Source: an uncultured Gilliamella sp.
Lineage (GTDB): Bacteria; Pseudomonadota; Gammaproteobacteria; Enterobacterales; Orbaceae
Direction of reading: 5' to 3'
Assembly (NCBI GenBank): GCA_946482005.1
Contig: CAMLPV010000005.1
Location: forward strand, 1-64,000
Length of the DNA: 64,000 nt
Positions 1-10,374 of this stretch are shown here, piece after piece. Numbering within the stretch: position 1 is the first letter of the stretch; each line of letters begins with the position of its first letter. The translations under genes were made by a program, and so were the position numbers. The notes under the pieces are model-generated. The model was not told where the DNA came from. It did no database searches and was given only the letters and a program-made list of their open reading frames with translations.

Positions 1-83
1 TAATCATGGATAAAATTGCAAATCAACAATTTGATAATCGTGCATATAGTGTTGTTGACCCAAGCCTTACGGTAAATTATTAA
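1..83 (+). CDS. C-terminal end of an unidentified protein (partial)
   Basis: An open frame enters from the left edge and stops at the TAA at 81-83, about 20 nt before hmuU. The visible tail ends in the residues DPSLTVNY. By position it should be the preceding gene of the haem/iron uptake operon (periplasmic binding protein or receptor), but too little is visible to identify it. The function is inference from context only. Confidence 0.4.
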   Translation, partial: IMDKIANQQFDNRAYSVVDPSLTVNY

Positions 84-104
84 TTAAATTTATGAGGTTA
101 ATCG

Positions 105-1091
105 GTGCGCAAATCTAGTCCACAAATATTGTTATTGGGATTATTCGCTTTATTGTTAATCTTAATAATCTATTCAGCAAACTCGGGAGCATTAAAATTA
201 TCCTTTACTCAATTAATGAGTATGTCATTTGATGATCCTCTATGGAATATTTGGTGCAATATCCGATTACCTAGAATTATACTCGCGGTAGTGGTCGGCA
301 TGGCATTAGCGAGTGCTGGCGCTGTTATGCAGGGATTATTCAGAAATCCTTTAGCCGATCCGGGTTTATTAGGTATTAGCAGTGGCGCAAGCCTTATGGT
401 GGGTATAACAATCTTATTTCCTGCTGTTTTTCCGCCGATTATGATGCTTTATGGCAAAATGGTAGCAGCTTTTGCCGGTAGTTTATTTATTTGCGTTTTG
501 ATCTATCTTTATAGTCTTAATGAGCAATGCAACCTTGCGAAAATGATTCTGTTAGGTGTAGCGATTAATGCCATCATTGGCGCAGTAATGGGCGGACTTA
601 GTTACATCAGTGATGAGTCACAATTACGTCAACTTTCGTTATGGTCAATGGGACATTTAGGTAAAGGGTCTTGGGATCTGGTATTCGTATCTATTTCTTT
701 AATTTTTCCTGCACTATTTGGCGTCATCAAACTGGCTCATCAGCTCAACATATTACAACTTGGCGATGAAGATGCCCATTACTTAGGTATCAATGTTGAA
801 CGTATTAAACGTTATCTCTTATTACTTTGTGCCGTGTTAATTGGTACCTCAGTGGCGGTGAGTGGCATTATTGCTTTTGTTGGTTTAGTTGTTCCTCATA
901 TGATTCGTTTACAAATCGGTGCCAATCATAAATGGTTAATACCGGGTTCGGCACTTGGTGGCGCATGTTTGCTCTTATTAGCAGATACTTTAGCGAGAAC
1001 ATTGGTCGCGCCAACTGAAATCCCTGTTGGTCTTTTAACCAGTTTAATTGGTGGCCCGTATTTTCTTTGGCTTATTCTGAGACATAAATAA
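105..1091 (+). CDS. hmuU: FecCD-family iron/haem ABC transporter permease (HmuU-like)
   Basis: This is the inner-membrane permease of an ABC importer for haem or ferric siderophore. The 328-aa protein is almost entirely hydrophobic, as expected for the roughly 10-helix BtuC/FecCD fold. It carries the family signature [16 protein letters not shown] at about residues 80-95 and a conserved [17 protein letters not shown] segment around 250-270. The GTG start at 105 is preceded by a GAGG ribosome site at 94-97. The ATPase gene follows after 16 nt, so the two form an operon. Haem is preferred over other substrates because the ATPase resembles HmuV. The permease alone would not settle the substrate. 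Confidence 0.85.
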   Translation: MRKSSPQILLLGLFALLLILIIYSANSGALKLSFTQLMSMSFDDPLWNIWCNIRLPRIILAVVVGMALASAGAVMQGLFRNPLADPGLLGISSGASLMVGITILFPAVFPPIMMLYGKMVAAFAGSLFICVLIYLYSLNEQCNLAKMILLGVAINAIIGAVMGGLSYISDESQLRQLSLWSMGHLGKGSWDLVFVSISLIFPALFGVIKLAHQLNILQLGDEDAHYLGINVERIKRYLLLLCAVLIGTSVAVSGIIAFVGLVVPHMIRLQIGANHKWLIPGSALGGACLLLLADTLARTLVAPTEIPVGLLTSLIGGPYFLWLILRHK

Positions 1092-1107
1092 CGCATGGAG
1101 ATTTATT

Positions 1108-1881
1108 GTGTTAACCGCTAAAAATTTAACCTTTGGTTATGGCAGTCGCATGATCATTAATGATGTATCTTTATCAATAAATGCCGGCGAAATTGTTATT
1201 ATCATCGGTCCTAATGGCGCTGGTAAGTCGACCTTATTGCGTCTATTAACTGGTTATCAAAAACCGCTATCAGGTGAGTGTTATTTACAAGGTCGTCCAG
1301 TAGCACAGTGGCCACAAAAGCAATTGGCAAAAATAAGAACCGTAATGCTGCAACAAAGCCAACTTACTTTTCCATTTAAAGTAAAAGAAGTGATTGCAAT
1401 GGGGCGAGCGCCTTATGGTAAAGCGCATTTTGATCAATCAATTCATGAAGTGATGGTTCAAACTGATTGTTTGCAATTTGCCGACCGAGATTATCGAGGT
1501 TTATCCGGTGGCGAACAACAAAGAGTTCAATTGGCTAGAGTTTTAGCCCAATTATGGCAACCTGAACCGAATGAAAAATTACTGTTTTTAGATGAACCTA
1601 CCTCAGCGCTTGATCTCTACCATCAACAACATACTTTACGCTTATTGAAGCAATTAGCAGTTAAGCAGCAATTAGCTGTGTGTTGCATCTTGCATGATCT
1701 GAATTTAGCTGCTTTATATGCTGACAAAATAATTTTGGTTAACCAAGGAAAAATTGTTGAACAAGGGGCACCAACCGAGGTGTTAACGGTTGAAAATATC
1801 CATCGATGGTATGGTGTTGAAATCGGTATTTTTAATCATCCACATCATACATCGATACCGCAAATTTATTTGAACCCTTAA
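1108..1881 (+). CDS. hmuV: Haem/iron ABC transporter ATP-binding protein (HmuV-like)
   Basis: This is the cytoplasmic ATPase that powers the HmuU-type permease. In the 257 aa, Walker A is GPNGAGKST (34-42), the ABC signature is LSGGEQQ (132-138), Walker B is LLFLDEP (158-164) and the H-loop histidine is in ILHDLN near 196. The segment around Walker A (LLRLLTGY) and the AKIRTVM stretch at 74-80 closely resemble Yersinia HmuV as I remember it. It uses a GTG start with GGAG at 1097-1100. A strong terminator is not evident before zntB. Confidence 0.85.
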   Translation: MLTAKNLTFGYGSRMIINDVSLSINAGEIVIIIGPNGAGKSTLLRLLTGYQKPLSGECYLQGRPVAQWPQKQLAKIRTVMLQQSQLTFPFKVKEVIAMGRAPYGKAHFDQSIHEVMVQTDCLQFADRDYRGLSGGEQQRVQLARVLAQLWQPEPNEKLLFLDEPTSALDLYHQQHTLRLLKQLAVKQQLAVCCILHDLNLAALYADKIILVNQGKIVEQGAPTEVLTVENIHRWYGVEIGIFNHPHHTSIPQIYLNP

Positions 1882-1964
1882 ATATTAGAACTAGAAAATC
1901 ATTGGCGCGCTGCATTTTTGCTCAAAATCAGTATATAATTAAAAAAACTTAACCAATGGGGCTG

Positions 1965-2969
1965 ATGATGAGTAATGAAAATAGCAATAATTCTATTTTG
2001 GTTTCAGAGCTACTTGCAGCACAACCTGTTTTTAGTTGTCAATTGGATGGCAAAGGTAAAGCTAATCCTTTGAGTGAACAAACGGAAGTTTCAGTCAAAC
2101 AACCTTATTGGATACATCTTGATTTTGCCAACAGTGAAACCATTAATTGGATTAATCAAACCAATCTCATTCCTGATCTTGTCAAAAATGAGTTAATCAA
2201 ACCGAATCAATTTCCCAAAGAAATTCGTTGTGATTCCGGTATTTTAGTGGTGCTTAAAGGGGTTAACTTTACACCAAATGAGTTACCCGATCCGATTGTC
2301 ACTTTCCGTTTTTATATTACCGATAATTTCATTATTTCGACTAGACACCAAAAAATTGATGCTATCATCAAACTAAAAGAAAATTTAGAAAAAGGGATTG
2401 GTCCGGTAGATGTCGCTGATTGGCTAATTCAACTCTCAGAGTTAATTTGTGATCAGGTCAATTTATCTTTTGACGGTGTGCATAATAAAATTATCAAATT
2501 GGAAGATTTATTACTCAATCAACGAATTTTTTCGCATAAAGAAATCGGTCGAGTTCGTAAACAACTCTTCATATTAAGGCGTTTACTATCACCGCAACGT
2601 GATATTTTTGTCAAAATATCGACGGAAAGAATATCTTGGATCGATGACAACGACCGCCAGCGATTACATGATATCTCAAATCAACAAAATCACTATGTGT
2701 CTGAAATTGATAGTTGCCTGATTAGAATTGGTTCACTAATGGAACAAATTAATAGTATTTTGGCTGAATCTACCAATAAACGCATCTATTTAATGTCGCT
2801 CTTTACAATTATTTTTACGCCAATTACTTTTATTACTAGCTTGCTGGGTGTTAATTTGGCCGGGATCCCTTTCAATGAAAAAGAGTGGTCTTTTGTAGGC
2901 TTAATATTATTGTTGATTGTTATTAGTATTGTTTCTGTAGTATGGCTTAAACTAAAAAAATGGTGGTAA
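1965..2969 (+). CDS. zntB: CorA-family zinc/divalent cation transporter ZntB-like
   Basis: This is an inner-membrane channel/transporter of the CorA family. The long soluble N-terminal domain (about 270 residues) contains coiled-coil helices and is followed by two C-terminal membrane helices. The loop between them carries the GVNLAGIP signature (about 298 from the upstream ATG), the ZntB variant of the CorA GMN motif. An in-frame ATG lies at 1956, but the GGGG at 1958-1961 can serve as ribosome site only for the ATGs at 1965 or 1968, so I begin at 1965. The gene is monocistronic. ZntB is linked to zinc transport in enterics; the substrate here is inferred from the family. Confidence 0.85.
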   Translation: MMSNENSNNSILVSELLAAQPVFSCQLDGKGKANPLSEQTEVSVKQPYWIHLDFANSETINWINQTNLIPDLVKNELIKPNQFPKEIRCDSGILVVLKGVNFTPNELPDPIVTFRFYITDNFIISTRHQKIDAIIKLKENLEKGIGPVDVADWLIQLSELICDQVNLSFDGVHNKIIKLEDLLLNQRIFSHKEIGRVRKQLFILRRLLSPQRDIFVKISTERISWIDDNDRQRLHDISNQQNHYVSEIDSCLIRIGSLMEQINSILAESTNKRIYLMSLFTIIFTPITFITSLLGVNLAGIPFNEKEWSFVGLILLLIVISIVSVVWLKLKKWW

Positions 2970-3406
2970 AAGCGTTAAATTTAAAAATCAGACGATATTT
3001 TGATATACATTCCTGAATTAATAGATTAACAACCGGTTTAACTGCTATCTCAGGTTGTAAAGCGAACATTTATTTTGTTTATTGGCAAGCAAATATCGAG
3101 TATCTGATACCAATAATCTCTTGCGACCAAGTTCAGTTATAATTAAAATTGGTCGCTTATTTTGATTAGCTAGTCAGACAAATCAAAATGTGTTTTGCTA
3201 GCTTACAAAAGTAGATAGTGATGATGTGTAAATTCTTATTGTTACTGATAAAAAGTGGCAAAACAAGATTGAAACTCTATATTGCAACAATGATAAGAAA
3301 ATGATCCATTATTATTGCTATCTGAATATGCTGTTTGATAGCCGAAACTAAACTTAATTGTTTAAAATTATATTAAATCAATCAATTAAACGTAATTGAT
3401 GAAAAA
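2970..3406. other. Non-coding gap after zntB with one hairpin
   Basis: There is no convincing gene in this AT-rich stretch. An 8-bp perfect stem (GCGACCAA at 3123-3130 with TTGGTCGC at 3149-3156, 18-nt loop) is followed by TTATTTTG. It could be a weak terminator for zntB or a regulatory structure. Confidence 0.4.
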
Positions 3407-3751
3407 ATGTATCAGCAAATAATAGAACTTAAACGCGTTAAACAGTGGTATAAAGATTTTAATTCATCAATTGATGTAGCAAAATCCGGATTAGAATTTG
3501 TTATTTTGATAGATAATATTATTGTTTGTGGAGCATCATCTTATTTAATCCATAATATCGAGAATAACAGTAACATTGAAATTAAAGTTGCTACCTACGC
3601 GGAGAATACAGCTAAACAACTTACACTGATTTGCGCGGTAACGTTAGTTTTAACTTGGGTAGTGCAGCAGATAACAGCTTACTGCGCTATAGATAACCTA
3701 ACGACGGTAAAACTTATTAGTCAGTTAGATTTAACTTTGAATATACCTTAA
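3407..3751 (+). CDS. Hypothetical protein with one hydrophobic segment
   Basis: I do not recognise this 114-aa protein. It has a charged N-terminus, a moderately hydrophobic middle and a strongly hydrophobic stretch at about 72-93 (LTLICAVTLVLTWVVQQITAY) that could be a single membrane helix. There is no clear ribosome site before the ATG. It sits 43 nt upstream of topB on the same strand, with no terminator between. It may be a lineage-specific small protein or a gene in decay. Confidence 0.4.
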   Translation: MYQQIIELKRVKQWYKDFNSSIDVAKSGLEFVILIDNIIVCGASSYLIHNIENNSNIEIKVATYAENTAKQLTLICAVTLVLTWVVQQITAYCAIDNLTTVKLISQLDLTLNIP

Positions 3752-3794
3752 TCAAACCTATGTCGTTTGCAACTTATGAATAATATTAAAGATT

Positions 3795-5687
3795 ATGCCA
3801 ACTAACCAATCATATCGTCTATTTATCGCCGAAAAGCCTAGCTTAGCACGAGCTATTGCTGATGTTTTGCCTAAACCTCACCAAAAGGGGAATGGGTTTA
3901 TCAAAGCTGGCAACGGCGATGTTGTTAGTTGGTGTATAGGGCATTTATTAGAACAAGCAACTCCGGAAATATATGATGAACGCTATAAAAAGTGGACATT
4001 AGATGATTTACCGATTGTTCCTGAAAAATGGATTTTGTTGCCGAAAAACAGTACTCAGAAACAATTTAATATTTTAGTGGAATTAATCAAATCAGCCGAT
4101 CAAATTGTTCATGCAGGTGACCCTGATAGAGAAGGGCAGCTGTTGGTAGATGAAGTACTCAATTATTGTCAGTTGCCTACGGAAAAACGCAAAAAAATTC
4201 AACGTTGTTTAATCAGTGATTTAAATGCTAGCGCAGTTGAAAAATCGCTGGAAAAATTAAGAAATAATCAAGATTTTATCCCGTTGTCGACCTCGGCATT
4301 AGCTAGAGCTCGAGCTGATTGGTTGTATGGCATGAACATGAGCCGTGTCTGCACGCTCGCAGGACAACGTAGCGGTTATCGCGGAGTTCTCTCCATTGGC
4401 CGAGTCCAAACACCTATTTTGGGTTTAGTGGTTAGGCGGGATTTAGAGATTGCCCAATTTGTTCCTAAACCTTTTTATGAAGTCTATGCCATATTGCAAA
4501 CCAAACATAATGAAACCTTTAAAGCAAAATGGCAACCAAGCGAGGCTTGTGCCCCTTATCAGGATGAGGAAGGTCGAGTATTAGTTAAAGCATTAGCCGA
4601 AAATGTATGCCAACGAATTCAAGGTCAGACCGGCATTATTAATAAAGTTAGCAATAAAAAGAAAGAGCTAGCGCCACCGATGCCATTTAATTTATCTGCG
4701 TTACAAATTGAAATGGCCAAACGCAATAGTCTAAGTGCCCAAGAAGTACTTGATATTTGCCAATCACTATATGAAAAGCATAAGTTAATTACTTATCCTC
4801 GCTCTGATTGTCGTTTTCTGCCTGAAGACCATTTAAAACAGATTCAAGGGGTAAAATCAGCGATTGAGAGTAATTGCCCAGAATTGCAAACTGCTATTAA
4901 TAATGCTGATTTCGCTTTACGTTCTAAAGCCTGGAATGATAAAAAAGTAGAGGCTCATCACGCGATTATCCCAACGTTGCGTAAAGTTAATATGGATAGT
5001 TTATCCAGTAAGGAGCAAGCTGTATATCAAGTGGTTGCGACACAATATTTAGCCCAATTTTATCCCGCTTATAAATATGCTGAATTACAGATTGATGTTG
5101 ATATTAGTGGTGGAAAATTTATCTCGAAAGCCAATCAGATGTTAAATGAAGGTTGGAAAGTACTGTTCAGAAGCAAAAATTATCAAACTGACAATGAAGC
5201 AGATAGCAACGAAAATAATGGCTTATTGACGAAACTGGTTAAAAAAGGCGAATCAGTCCAATGTACTGATACTGAGTTACTTAGTAAAGAAACTCAGCCA
5301 CCCAAATATTTTACCGATGCCACCTTATTGTCAGCTATGACAGGTATTGCAAGATTTGTTAAAGATCCAGAGATTAAAAAAATACTACGCGAAACAGATG
5401 GCTTAGGTACTGAGGCAACACGAGCTGGTATCATTGAGCTGTTATTTAAACGCCAATTTTTGACGCGACAAGGTAAAACCATCCGTGCAACCCAGATTGG
5501 TAAAAACCTAATTTTATCATTACCAGAAAGTGTTTCAATGCCAGATATGACCGCACATTGGGAGTTACAACTCGAAGAAATTAGTAAAAAAGAGTTCAGT
5601 TATCAACAATTTATGTATCAACTAAATTGCTCTTTACTCAGATTGATCGAACAGTTAAAAAATTCACGATTGAAAATTCAATCCTGA
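3795..5687 (+). CDS. topB: DNA topoisomerase III (type IA)
   Basis: This is a type IA topoisomerase that relaxes negative supercoils and decatenates replication intermediates. In the 630 aa, the TOPRIM domain begins at [16 protein letters not shown] (about 10-25) and has the acidic metal motif DPDREG at about 109-114. The active-site tyrosine is in TYPRSD at about residue 334. The length is near the E. coli enzyme (653 aa), slightly shorter at the C-terminus. The ribosome site is weak. It is followed by the long non-coding region upstream of mgtA and appears to be transcribed alone or with the small ORF at 3407. Confidence 0.95.
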   Translation: MPTNQSYRLFIAEKPSLARAIADVLPKPHQKGNGFIKAGNGDVVSWCIGHLLEQATPEIYDERYKKWTLDDLPIVPEKWILLPKNSTQKQFNILVELIKSADQIVHAGDPDREGQLLVDEVLNYCQLPTEKRKKIQRCLISDLNASAVEKSLEKLRNNQDFIPLSTSALARARADWLYGMNMSRVCTLAGQRSGYRGVLSIGRVQTPILGLVVRRDLEIAQFVPKPFYEVYAILQTKHNETFKAKWQPSEACAPYQDEEGRVLVKALAENVCQRIQGQTGIINKVSNKKKELAPPMPFNLSALQIEMAKRNSLSAQEVLDICQSLYEKHKLITYPRSDCRFLPEDHLKQIQGVKSAIESNCPELQTAINNADFALRSKAWNDKKVEAHHAIIPTLRKVNMDSLSSKEQAVYQVVATQYLAQFYPAYKYAELQIDVDISGGKFISKANQMLNEGWKVLFRSKNYQTDNEADSNENNGLLTKLVKKGESVQCTDTELLSKETQPPKYFTDATLLSAMTGIARFVKDPEIKKILRETDGLGTEATRAGIIELLFKRQFLTRQGKTIRATQIGKNLILSLPESVSMPDMTAHWELQLEEISKKEFSYQQFMYQLNCSLLRLIEQLKNSRLKIQS

Positions 5688-5910
5688 TCCCCACTTATCA
5701 ATAACAGTATAAACAATATGACAATTATCTATCGTCTAGTTAATCATTAATTATAAATAGTAATTTTTATATTGATTATCGACGCTATACTTATAATTTT
5801 GCTACTCAATTAGTAAGAGATCTCTACTTTGACAGTTAATCAATATATTTACCAAGACTTTATTTTCTTTTTTAAGTATAAATTTATTATTTAATGTGTA
5901 GCTTAAATTT
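5688..5910. other. AT-rich non-coding stretch after topB
   Basis: No open frame with a ribosome site and no clear hairpin terminator is visible here. It is the lead-in to the tandem repeat array. Confidence 0.4.
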
Positions 5911-6670
5911 CCTGTAAAAATAATGCAGAATCGAAACTGAGAGGTGAGCATTATTGAGAATAATCACAGTTAATTTAGCGCAGATAAATGCTTTCGACAT
6001 ATTTCAATTTCAGTCAGTTAAAAATAATTGAGAATTCTATAGCGTAAGGCTGTCTTTATTGAAAATAATTAGAGCGCTAATTCAGTGAATGATAAATGCT
6101 TTTAACATATTTTTAATATCAGTAAGTTAAAAATTTTGTAAATATCATTAAGAATTTTATAGCGTAAGGTGATTTTTAGTGATATTAATTAAAAAGTTAA
6201 TTCATTGTTGATAAATACTTTCGATATCTTTTAATATCATAAAGTAAAATATCCGTAAAGATAATTAAGAGTTCTATATCGTAATACGGTCTTTATTGAA
6301 AATAATTAGAGCGCTAATTCAGTGAATGATAAGTGCTTTTAACATATTTTTAATATCAGTAAGTTAAAAATTTTGTAAATATCATTAAGAATTTTATAGC
6401 GTAAGGCGATCTTTATTGAGGATAATTAAAGCGTTAATTTACTGAAGATAAATGCTTTCGATATCTTTTAATTTCAGTCATTTAAAAATAATTAAGAATT
6501 TCATAGCGTAAGATGATTTTTATTGATGTTAATTAAAAAGTTTATTCATTATTGATAAATACTTTCAACATCTTTTAATATCAGTAAGTTAAAAATTTTG
6601 TAAATATAATTAAGAATTTTATAACGTAAGGCATTCTTTATTTTGAATAATTAGATAGTTAATTCTGATA
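5911..6670. repeat. Degenerate tandem repeat array, unit about 106-120 bp, six to seven copies
   Basis: A recurring block contains GATAAATGCTTTCGATATC, then TTTTAATATCAGTAAGTTAA, then AATTAAGAATTTTATAGCG and TAAGGCGATCTTTATTGA. The TATAGCGTAAGG core recurs at about 6041, 6161, 6278, 6398, 6504 and 6623 (spacings 120, 117, 120, 106, 119), with a weaker earlier copy starting near 5911. Units alternate in type: 6053-6168 and 6290-6405 are identical except one base, and the units beginning near 6170 and 6513 resemble each other, so a higher-order period of about 237-345 bp exists. No ORF runs through it. Its role is unknown. Confidence 0.85.
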
Positions 6671-6761
6671 GATTAATTCCGATAGATTAATGTGTCGGTA
6701 TTTTTCCTTGCGTGAAGTAAATTTGTAACGATTTATTGAAAATTGTCAGCGTTGATTAATG

Positions 6762-6778
6762 TAAACATAATCTAAACC
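6762..6778 (-). promoter_or_regulatory. Candidate PhoP box upstream of mgtA
   Basis: Read on the minus strand this is GGTTTA-GATTA-TGTTTA, a full match to the PhoP consensus (T/G)GTTTA-N5-(T/G)GTTTA. PhoP controls mgtA in enterics under low magnesium. It lies about 300 nt before the leader ORF and 700 nt before mgtA, in reverse orientation, and no clear -10 box is placed ideally next to it. Its use is therefore inference. Confidence 0.5.
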
Positions 6779-6835
6779 GTGTCAGGTTAACTCTTAAATT
6801 TGGCAAATAACTAGGGCGGTTAACCGTTGCGATAA

Positions 6836-7193
6836 ACAGCATCGAAAACGGCGATTAATTGTATATGAACTCATATCATTAGTGCTGTTTTTAGTCATTT
6901 ACACCACTATTTTTAGCTAATTGGTTGACTTCTTGAGGGCAAAAGCGTATAAAGTCCACGCTTTTGAGCTTTTCTTACTTTTTTAACGATAAAAGGTGGT
7001 TAAAAATGAGGGTTAAGGAAAGTTGAAATACAAAGTGATGAGTTCAATTTACAGGAGAAATATGGACACTCAATCGGGTCACCCCAAAATGTGGGGAGAT
7101 AAATTCAAACACATCATTATCGGTTAATGAACCTGTCTAAATAGTTATTTTTTCAGTTCACAAGCCGAAATTGATAAAACGGTAACGGTGAAC
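6836..7193 (+). promoter_or_regulatory. Structured mgtA leader region with several hairpins
   Basis: Four perfect stems are visible. AACAGCA (6836-6842) pairs with TGCTGTT (6891-6897) and encloses ATATGA-AC-TCATAT. AAAAGCGT (6941-6948) pairs with ACGCTTTT (6958-6965) and is followed by a T-rich run, giving an attenuator-like shape. CCCCA (7082-7086) pairs with TGGGG (7092-7096) inside the leader ORF. GTTCAC (7156-7161) pairs with GTGAAC (7188-7193). Enteric mgtA mRNAs have a long leader that senses magnesium and proline through a short peptide. The arrangement here looks analogous, but the sequence is not one I recognise. Confidence 0.5.
7062..7127 (+). CDS. Putative 21-aa leader peptide of mgtA
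   Basis: A short ORF has an excellent ribosome site (CAGGAG at 7052-7057, then 4 nt, then ATG). It encodes a peptide that starts MDTQSGHPKMWG and ends KHIIIG. It lies within the structured leader about 350 nt before mgtA, and a hairpin (CCCCA/TGGGG) overlaps its codons. By position it corresponds to MgtL of Salmonella, but it shares no obvious sequence with it and has one proline only. Translation-coupled control of mgtA is inference. Confidence 0.5.
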   Translation: MDTQSGHPKMWGDKFKHIIIG

Positions 7194-7480
7194 GATATGC
7201 AGTTTTCTACACGCGATCACACAAATTCAAAACACCATTGCGCTCACAAAGTGCTTTTGCGAGTGTTATATCTTACAGATAAGCATTTAGAGCCACCTAG
7301 TTGTATCTAACTCTTAACTAATTTTTATTTTTATCATTATATTTTATGCCAAGCATTAGCTTTAATGGCTAGTTATTGCTTTGCGTTTAAATTTTAGTCA
7401 ATAAGAACTTATTCACTCCTAGTTTAACGTTAACTAAGAGCGGGATTCTTTTGTCTAAAAAAAATAGATAGGTACTAACT

Positions 7481-10189
7481 ATGATTAAAAACACATCTAA
7501 AGTAAAGACAGAAAATACTTTAAACACTAAAGCACTTGAAGAAGCGCAAAACAGTTTGGATAACATTTTATCTAAATTTCAATCAAGCCTCTCTGGGCTA
7601 ACCCAAGAGAATGCCAAATCTCGATTGGAACAATATGGTAAAAATGAAGTGGCTCGAGAAAAAGTTCCTTCGGCCTTTGTGCAGCTGCTGTTAGCTTTTA
7701 AAAATCCTTTTATCTTTGTTTTGTTAATATTGGCCGCGGTTAGTTTTGTCACTGATTACTGGTTACCATTACAAAACGGTGAGGAGACTGATCTCACCAG
7801 TATTATCATTATTTTAACAATGGTTACACTAAGTGGCTTACTGCGTTTTTGGCAGGAGTTTCGTTCAAATAAAGCTGCTGAAGCTTTAAAATCAATGATC
7901 CGAACTACAGCCACGGTGTTGCGTCGGCCAAATAAAAATATGCCGGCTGAACATATCGAAGTTTCTTTAAGTGATATCGTTCCTGGCGATATAGTGCTGT
8001 TATCGGCTGGGGATATGATTCCGGCAGACATTCGTTTAATCGAATCGCGCGATCTATTTGTCAGTCAAGCGGTATTGACTGGTGAATCAATTCCAGTTGA
8101 AAAATATGACACCTTAGGTGCCGTATCACAAAAAACCACAGATGAGGTAAATCCATCTGAGATTGATAAAGATAATCTACTTGATGTCAATAATATCTGT
8201 TTTATGGGCACCAATGTAGTAAGTGGTACCGCAAAAGCGATTGTTGTGGCTACCGGTGCTGATACCCATTTTGGTTCATTAGCCAAATCAATTGTAGGCT
8301 CAAGGGCAGAAACCTCATTTGATCGTGGGGTAAATAGCGTAAGTTGGTTGTTGATACGCTTTATGTTAGTGATGGTGCCGATTGTGTTGTTAATAAACGG
8401 CTTTACCAAAGCCGATTGGGGCGAAGCAGCCTTATTTGCTTTGGCTGTGGCTGTTGGTTTAACGCCTGAAATGTTGCCGATGATTGTTAGTGCAAATCTA
8501 GCCAAAGGTGCGGTAGGAATGGCAAAACGCAAAGTGGTGGTTAAAAGGTTAAACGCAATACAAAATTTTGGTGCGATGGATATTTTATGTACTGATAAAA
8601 CCGGTACCTTAACCCAAGATAAAATTATTTTAGAACATCATTTAGACATTAACGGCCAAGTTGATCCATCGGTGTTACAACTGGCGTGGCTCAATAGTTA
8701 CTATCAAAGCGGAATGAAAAACTTGATGGATAAAGCAATCATCCGTTTTGCTGAAGAAAAAACCAGTGTTAAAAAAGTCGGCGTTGGTCTTTATCGTAAA
8801 ATTGATGAATTACCGTTTGATTTTGTTCGTCGTCGTTTATCTGTAGTTGTGCAAGGCAATGATGATAATCACTTAATGATCTGTAAAGGTGCCGTTGAAG
8901 AAATGCTATCTATTTCGGATTTCGTTTATGAAAATGGTGAATATTTACCGTTGGATGAAAATCGCAAACAAGCATTGATTGAACTAGCCCACAACTATAA
9001 TAAAGATGGTTTCAGAGTATTAGCGGTAGGTGTGAAAGAGATTTCAGGGTCACAAACTAAAACCCAATACAGTGTGCAAGACGAGAAAGCATTAGCCATT
9101 CGTGGATTTTTAACCTTCCTCGATCCACCTAAAGAGAGTGCTTATGAAGCAATTTCTGCTTTAAATGAACATGGAGTCGGGGTTAAAGTTTTAACTGGTG
9201 ACAATGAAATTATTACGATTAAAGTATGCCGAGAAGTTGGTTTAGAACCCGGTATTCCTTTACTTGGCAGCGAAATTGAAAACATGGATGATGCTGAGTT
9301 AAAAGAGCAGATCGAACAACGCACTATTTTTGCTAAGTTAACTCCATTACAAAAATCTCGCATAATTCGATTATTACAAGATAACGGTCATACAGTTGGT
9401 TTTTTAGGCGATGGTATTAATGATGCTCCAGCGTTACGCGATGCCGATGTTGGTATTTCGGTGGATACCGCAACTGATATTGCTAAAGAATCGGCCGATA
9501 TTATTTTGCTGGAAAAAAGCTTGATGGTATTAGAAGAGGGGGTAATATGTGGTCGTGAAACCTTCGGTAATATCATGAAATACCTTAATATGACGGCAAG
9601 TTCTAATTTTGGTAATATCTTCTCTGTATTGGTGGCAAGCGCATTTTTACCGTTTTTACCAATGCTTGCGATTCATCTACTTATCCAAAATTTATTATAT
9701 GATATTTCACAACTATCATTACCTTGGGATAAGATGGATGAAGAGTTTTTACAAAAACCACGTAAATGGGATGCGCCAAATATTGGACGCTTTATGATCT
9801 GGATCGGCCCAACATCTTCCATTTTTGACATAACAACTTATGCATTAATGTGGTTTGTTTTTAGTGCTAATAGTGTAGCAGCTGAATCGCTGTTCCATTC
9901 AGGTTGGTTTATCGAAGGGTTGTTATCCCAAACCTTAGTGGTTCATATGCTAAGAACACAAAAAATTCCATTTATTCAGAGCACGGCGGCATTCCCAGTG
10001 ATTGTTATGACTATGCTAATTATGGCGGTGGGTATTTATATTCCATTTTCACCAATTGGCAGCTTAATTGGTCTTCAACCTTTACCTTGGTCCTATTTCC
10101 CATGGTTGGTTGCAACATTATTGAGTTACTGTGTCGTTGCCCAAATAATGAAAAAGATTTACATCAAACGCTTTGGACAATGGTTCTAA
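7481..10189 (+). CDS. mgtA: P-type Mg2+-importing ATPase
   Basis: This is an inner-membrane P-type (P3B) ATPase that imports Mg2+ when magnesium is scarce. The 902 aa are near the E. coli length (898). The actuator motif TGES is near 200, the phosphorylated aspartate is in DKTGTLT (D at about 372), and the hinge GDGINDAP begins near 643. The C-terminal membrane region (TASSNFGN, then LPFLPMLAIHLLIQNLLYD) is typical of MgtA. The ribosome site before 7481 is weak (TAGG). That fits a gene controlled mainly through its long leader, which carries a PhoP-like box, hairpins and a short ORF. A stem at 10202-10222 follows the stop. Confidence 0.96.
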   Translation: MIKNTSKVKTENTLNTKALEEAQNSLDNILSKFQSSLSGLTQENAKSRLEQYGKNEVAREKVPSAFVQLLLAFKNPFIFVLLILAAVSFVTDYWLPLQNGEETDLTSIIIILTMVTLSGLLRFWQEFRSNKAAEALKSMIRTTATVLRRPNKNMPAEHIEVSLSDIVPGDIVLLSAGDMIPADIRLIESRDLFVSQAVLTGESIPVEKYDTLGAVSQKTTDEVNPSEIDKDNLLDVNNICFMGTNVVSGTAKAIVVATGADTHFGSLAKSIVGSRAETSFDRGVNSVSWLLIRFMLVMVPIVLLINGFTKADWGEAALFALAVAVGLTPEMLPMIVSANLAKGAVGMAKRKVVVKRLNAIQNFGAMDILCTDKTGTLTQDKIILEHHLDINGQVDPSVLQLAWLNSYYQSGMKNLMDKAIIRFAEEKTSVKKVGVGLYRKIDELPFDFVRRRLSVVVQGNDDNHLMICKGAVEEMLSISDFVYENGEYLPLDENRKQALIELAHNYNKDGFRVLAVGVKEISGSQTKTQYSVQDEKALAIRGFLTFLDPPKESAYEAISALNEHGVGVKVLTGDNEIITIKVCREVGLEPGIPLLGSEIENMDDAELKEQIEQRTIFAKLTPLQKSRIIRLLQDNGHTVGFLGDGINDAPALRDADVGISVDTATDIAKESADIILLEKSLMVLEEGVICGRETFGNIMKYLNMTASSNFGNIFSVLVASAFLPFLPMLAIHLLIQNLLYDISQLSLPWDKMDEEFLQKPRKWDAPNIGRFMIWIGPTSSIFDITTYALMWFVFSANSVAAESLFHSGWFIEGLLSQTLVVHMLRTQKIPFIQSTAAFPVIVMTMLIMAVGIYIPFSPIGSLIGLQPLPWSYFPWLVATLLSYCVVAQIMKKIYIKRFGQWF

Positions 10190-10201
10190 AATAATAAACT
10201 T

Positions 10202-10222
10202 GATGTAAGTTATGCTTACATC
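10202..10222 (+). terminator. Hairpin after mgtA
   Basis: GATGTAAG pairs perfectly with CTTACATC around a 5-nt loop, 13 nt after the mgtA stop. No T-run follows, so it may act as an mRNA 3-prime stabiliser rather than an intrinsic terminator. Confidence 0.4.
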
Positions 10223-10374
10223 ATTAACTAAAAAAGTATAAATATTAAACTAATGTGTTATAGTGTTTAATTAAACATTATTGAAAACATCACGGATGAT
10301 AATATTTATATAGCAACAAAACGCTTTAAATATCAATTTAAGGCGCATTTATATAACAACAAGAGGAGTAAAAA

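Noticed and set aside
5911-6670. Considered as a CRISPR array
   Set aside because: Units are about 118 bp with degenerate full-length similarity and no unique spacers between short identical repeats; no cas genes nearby.
5911-6670. Considered as a replication origin with iterons
   Set aside because: The repeat unit is far too long for iterons, there are no clear DnaA boxes, and no replication-initiation gene is adjacent.
9609-9797. Alternative-frame ORFs inside mgtA and other long genes
   Set aside because: They overlap well-supported genes completely, lack ribosome sites and show no protein features.
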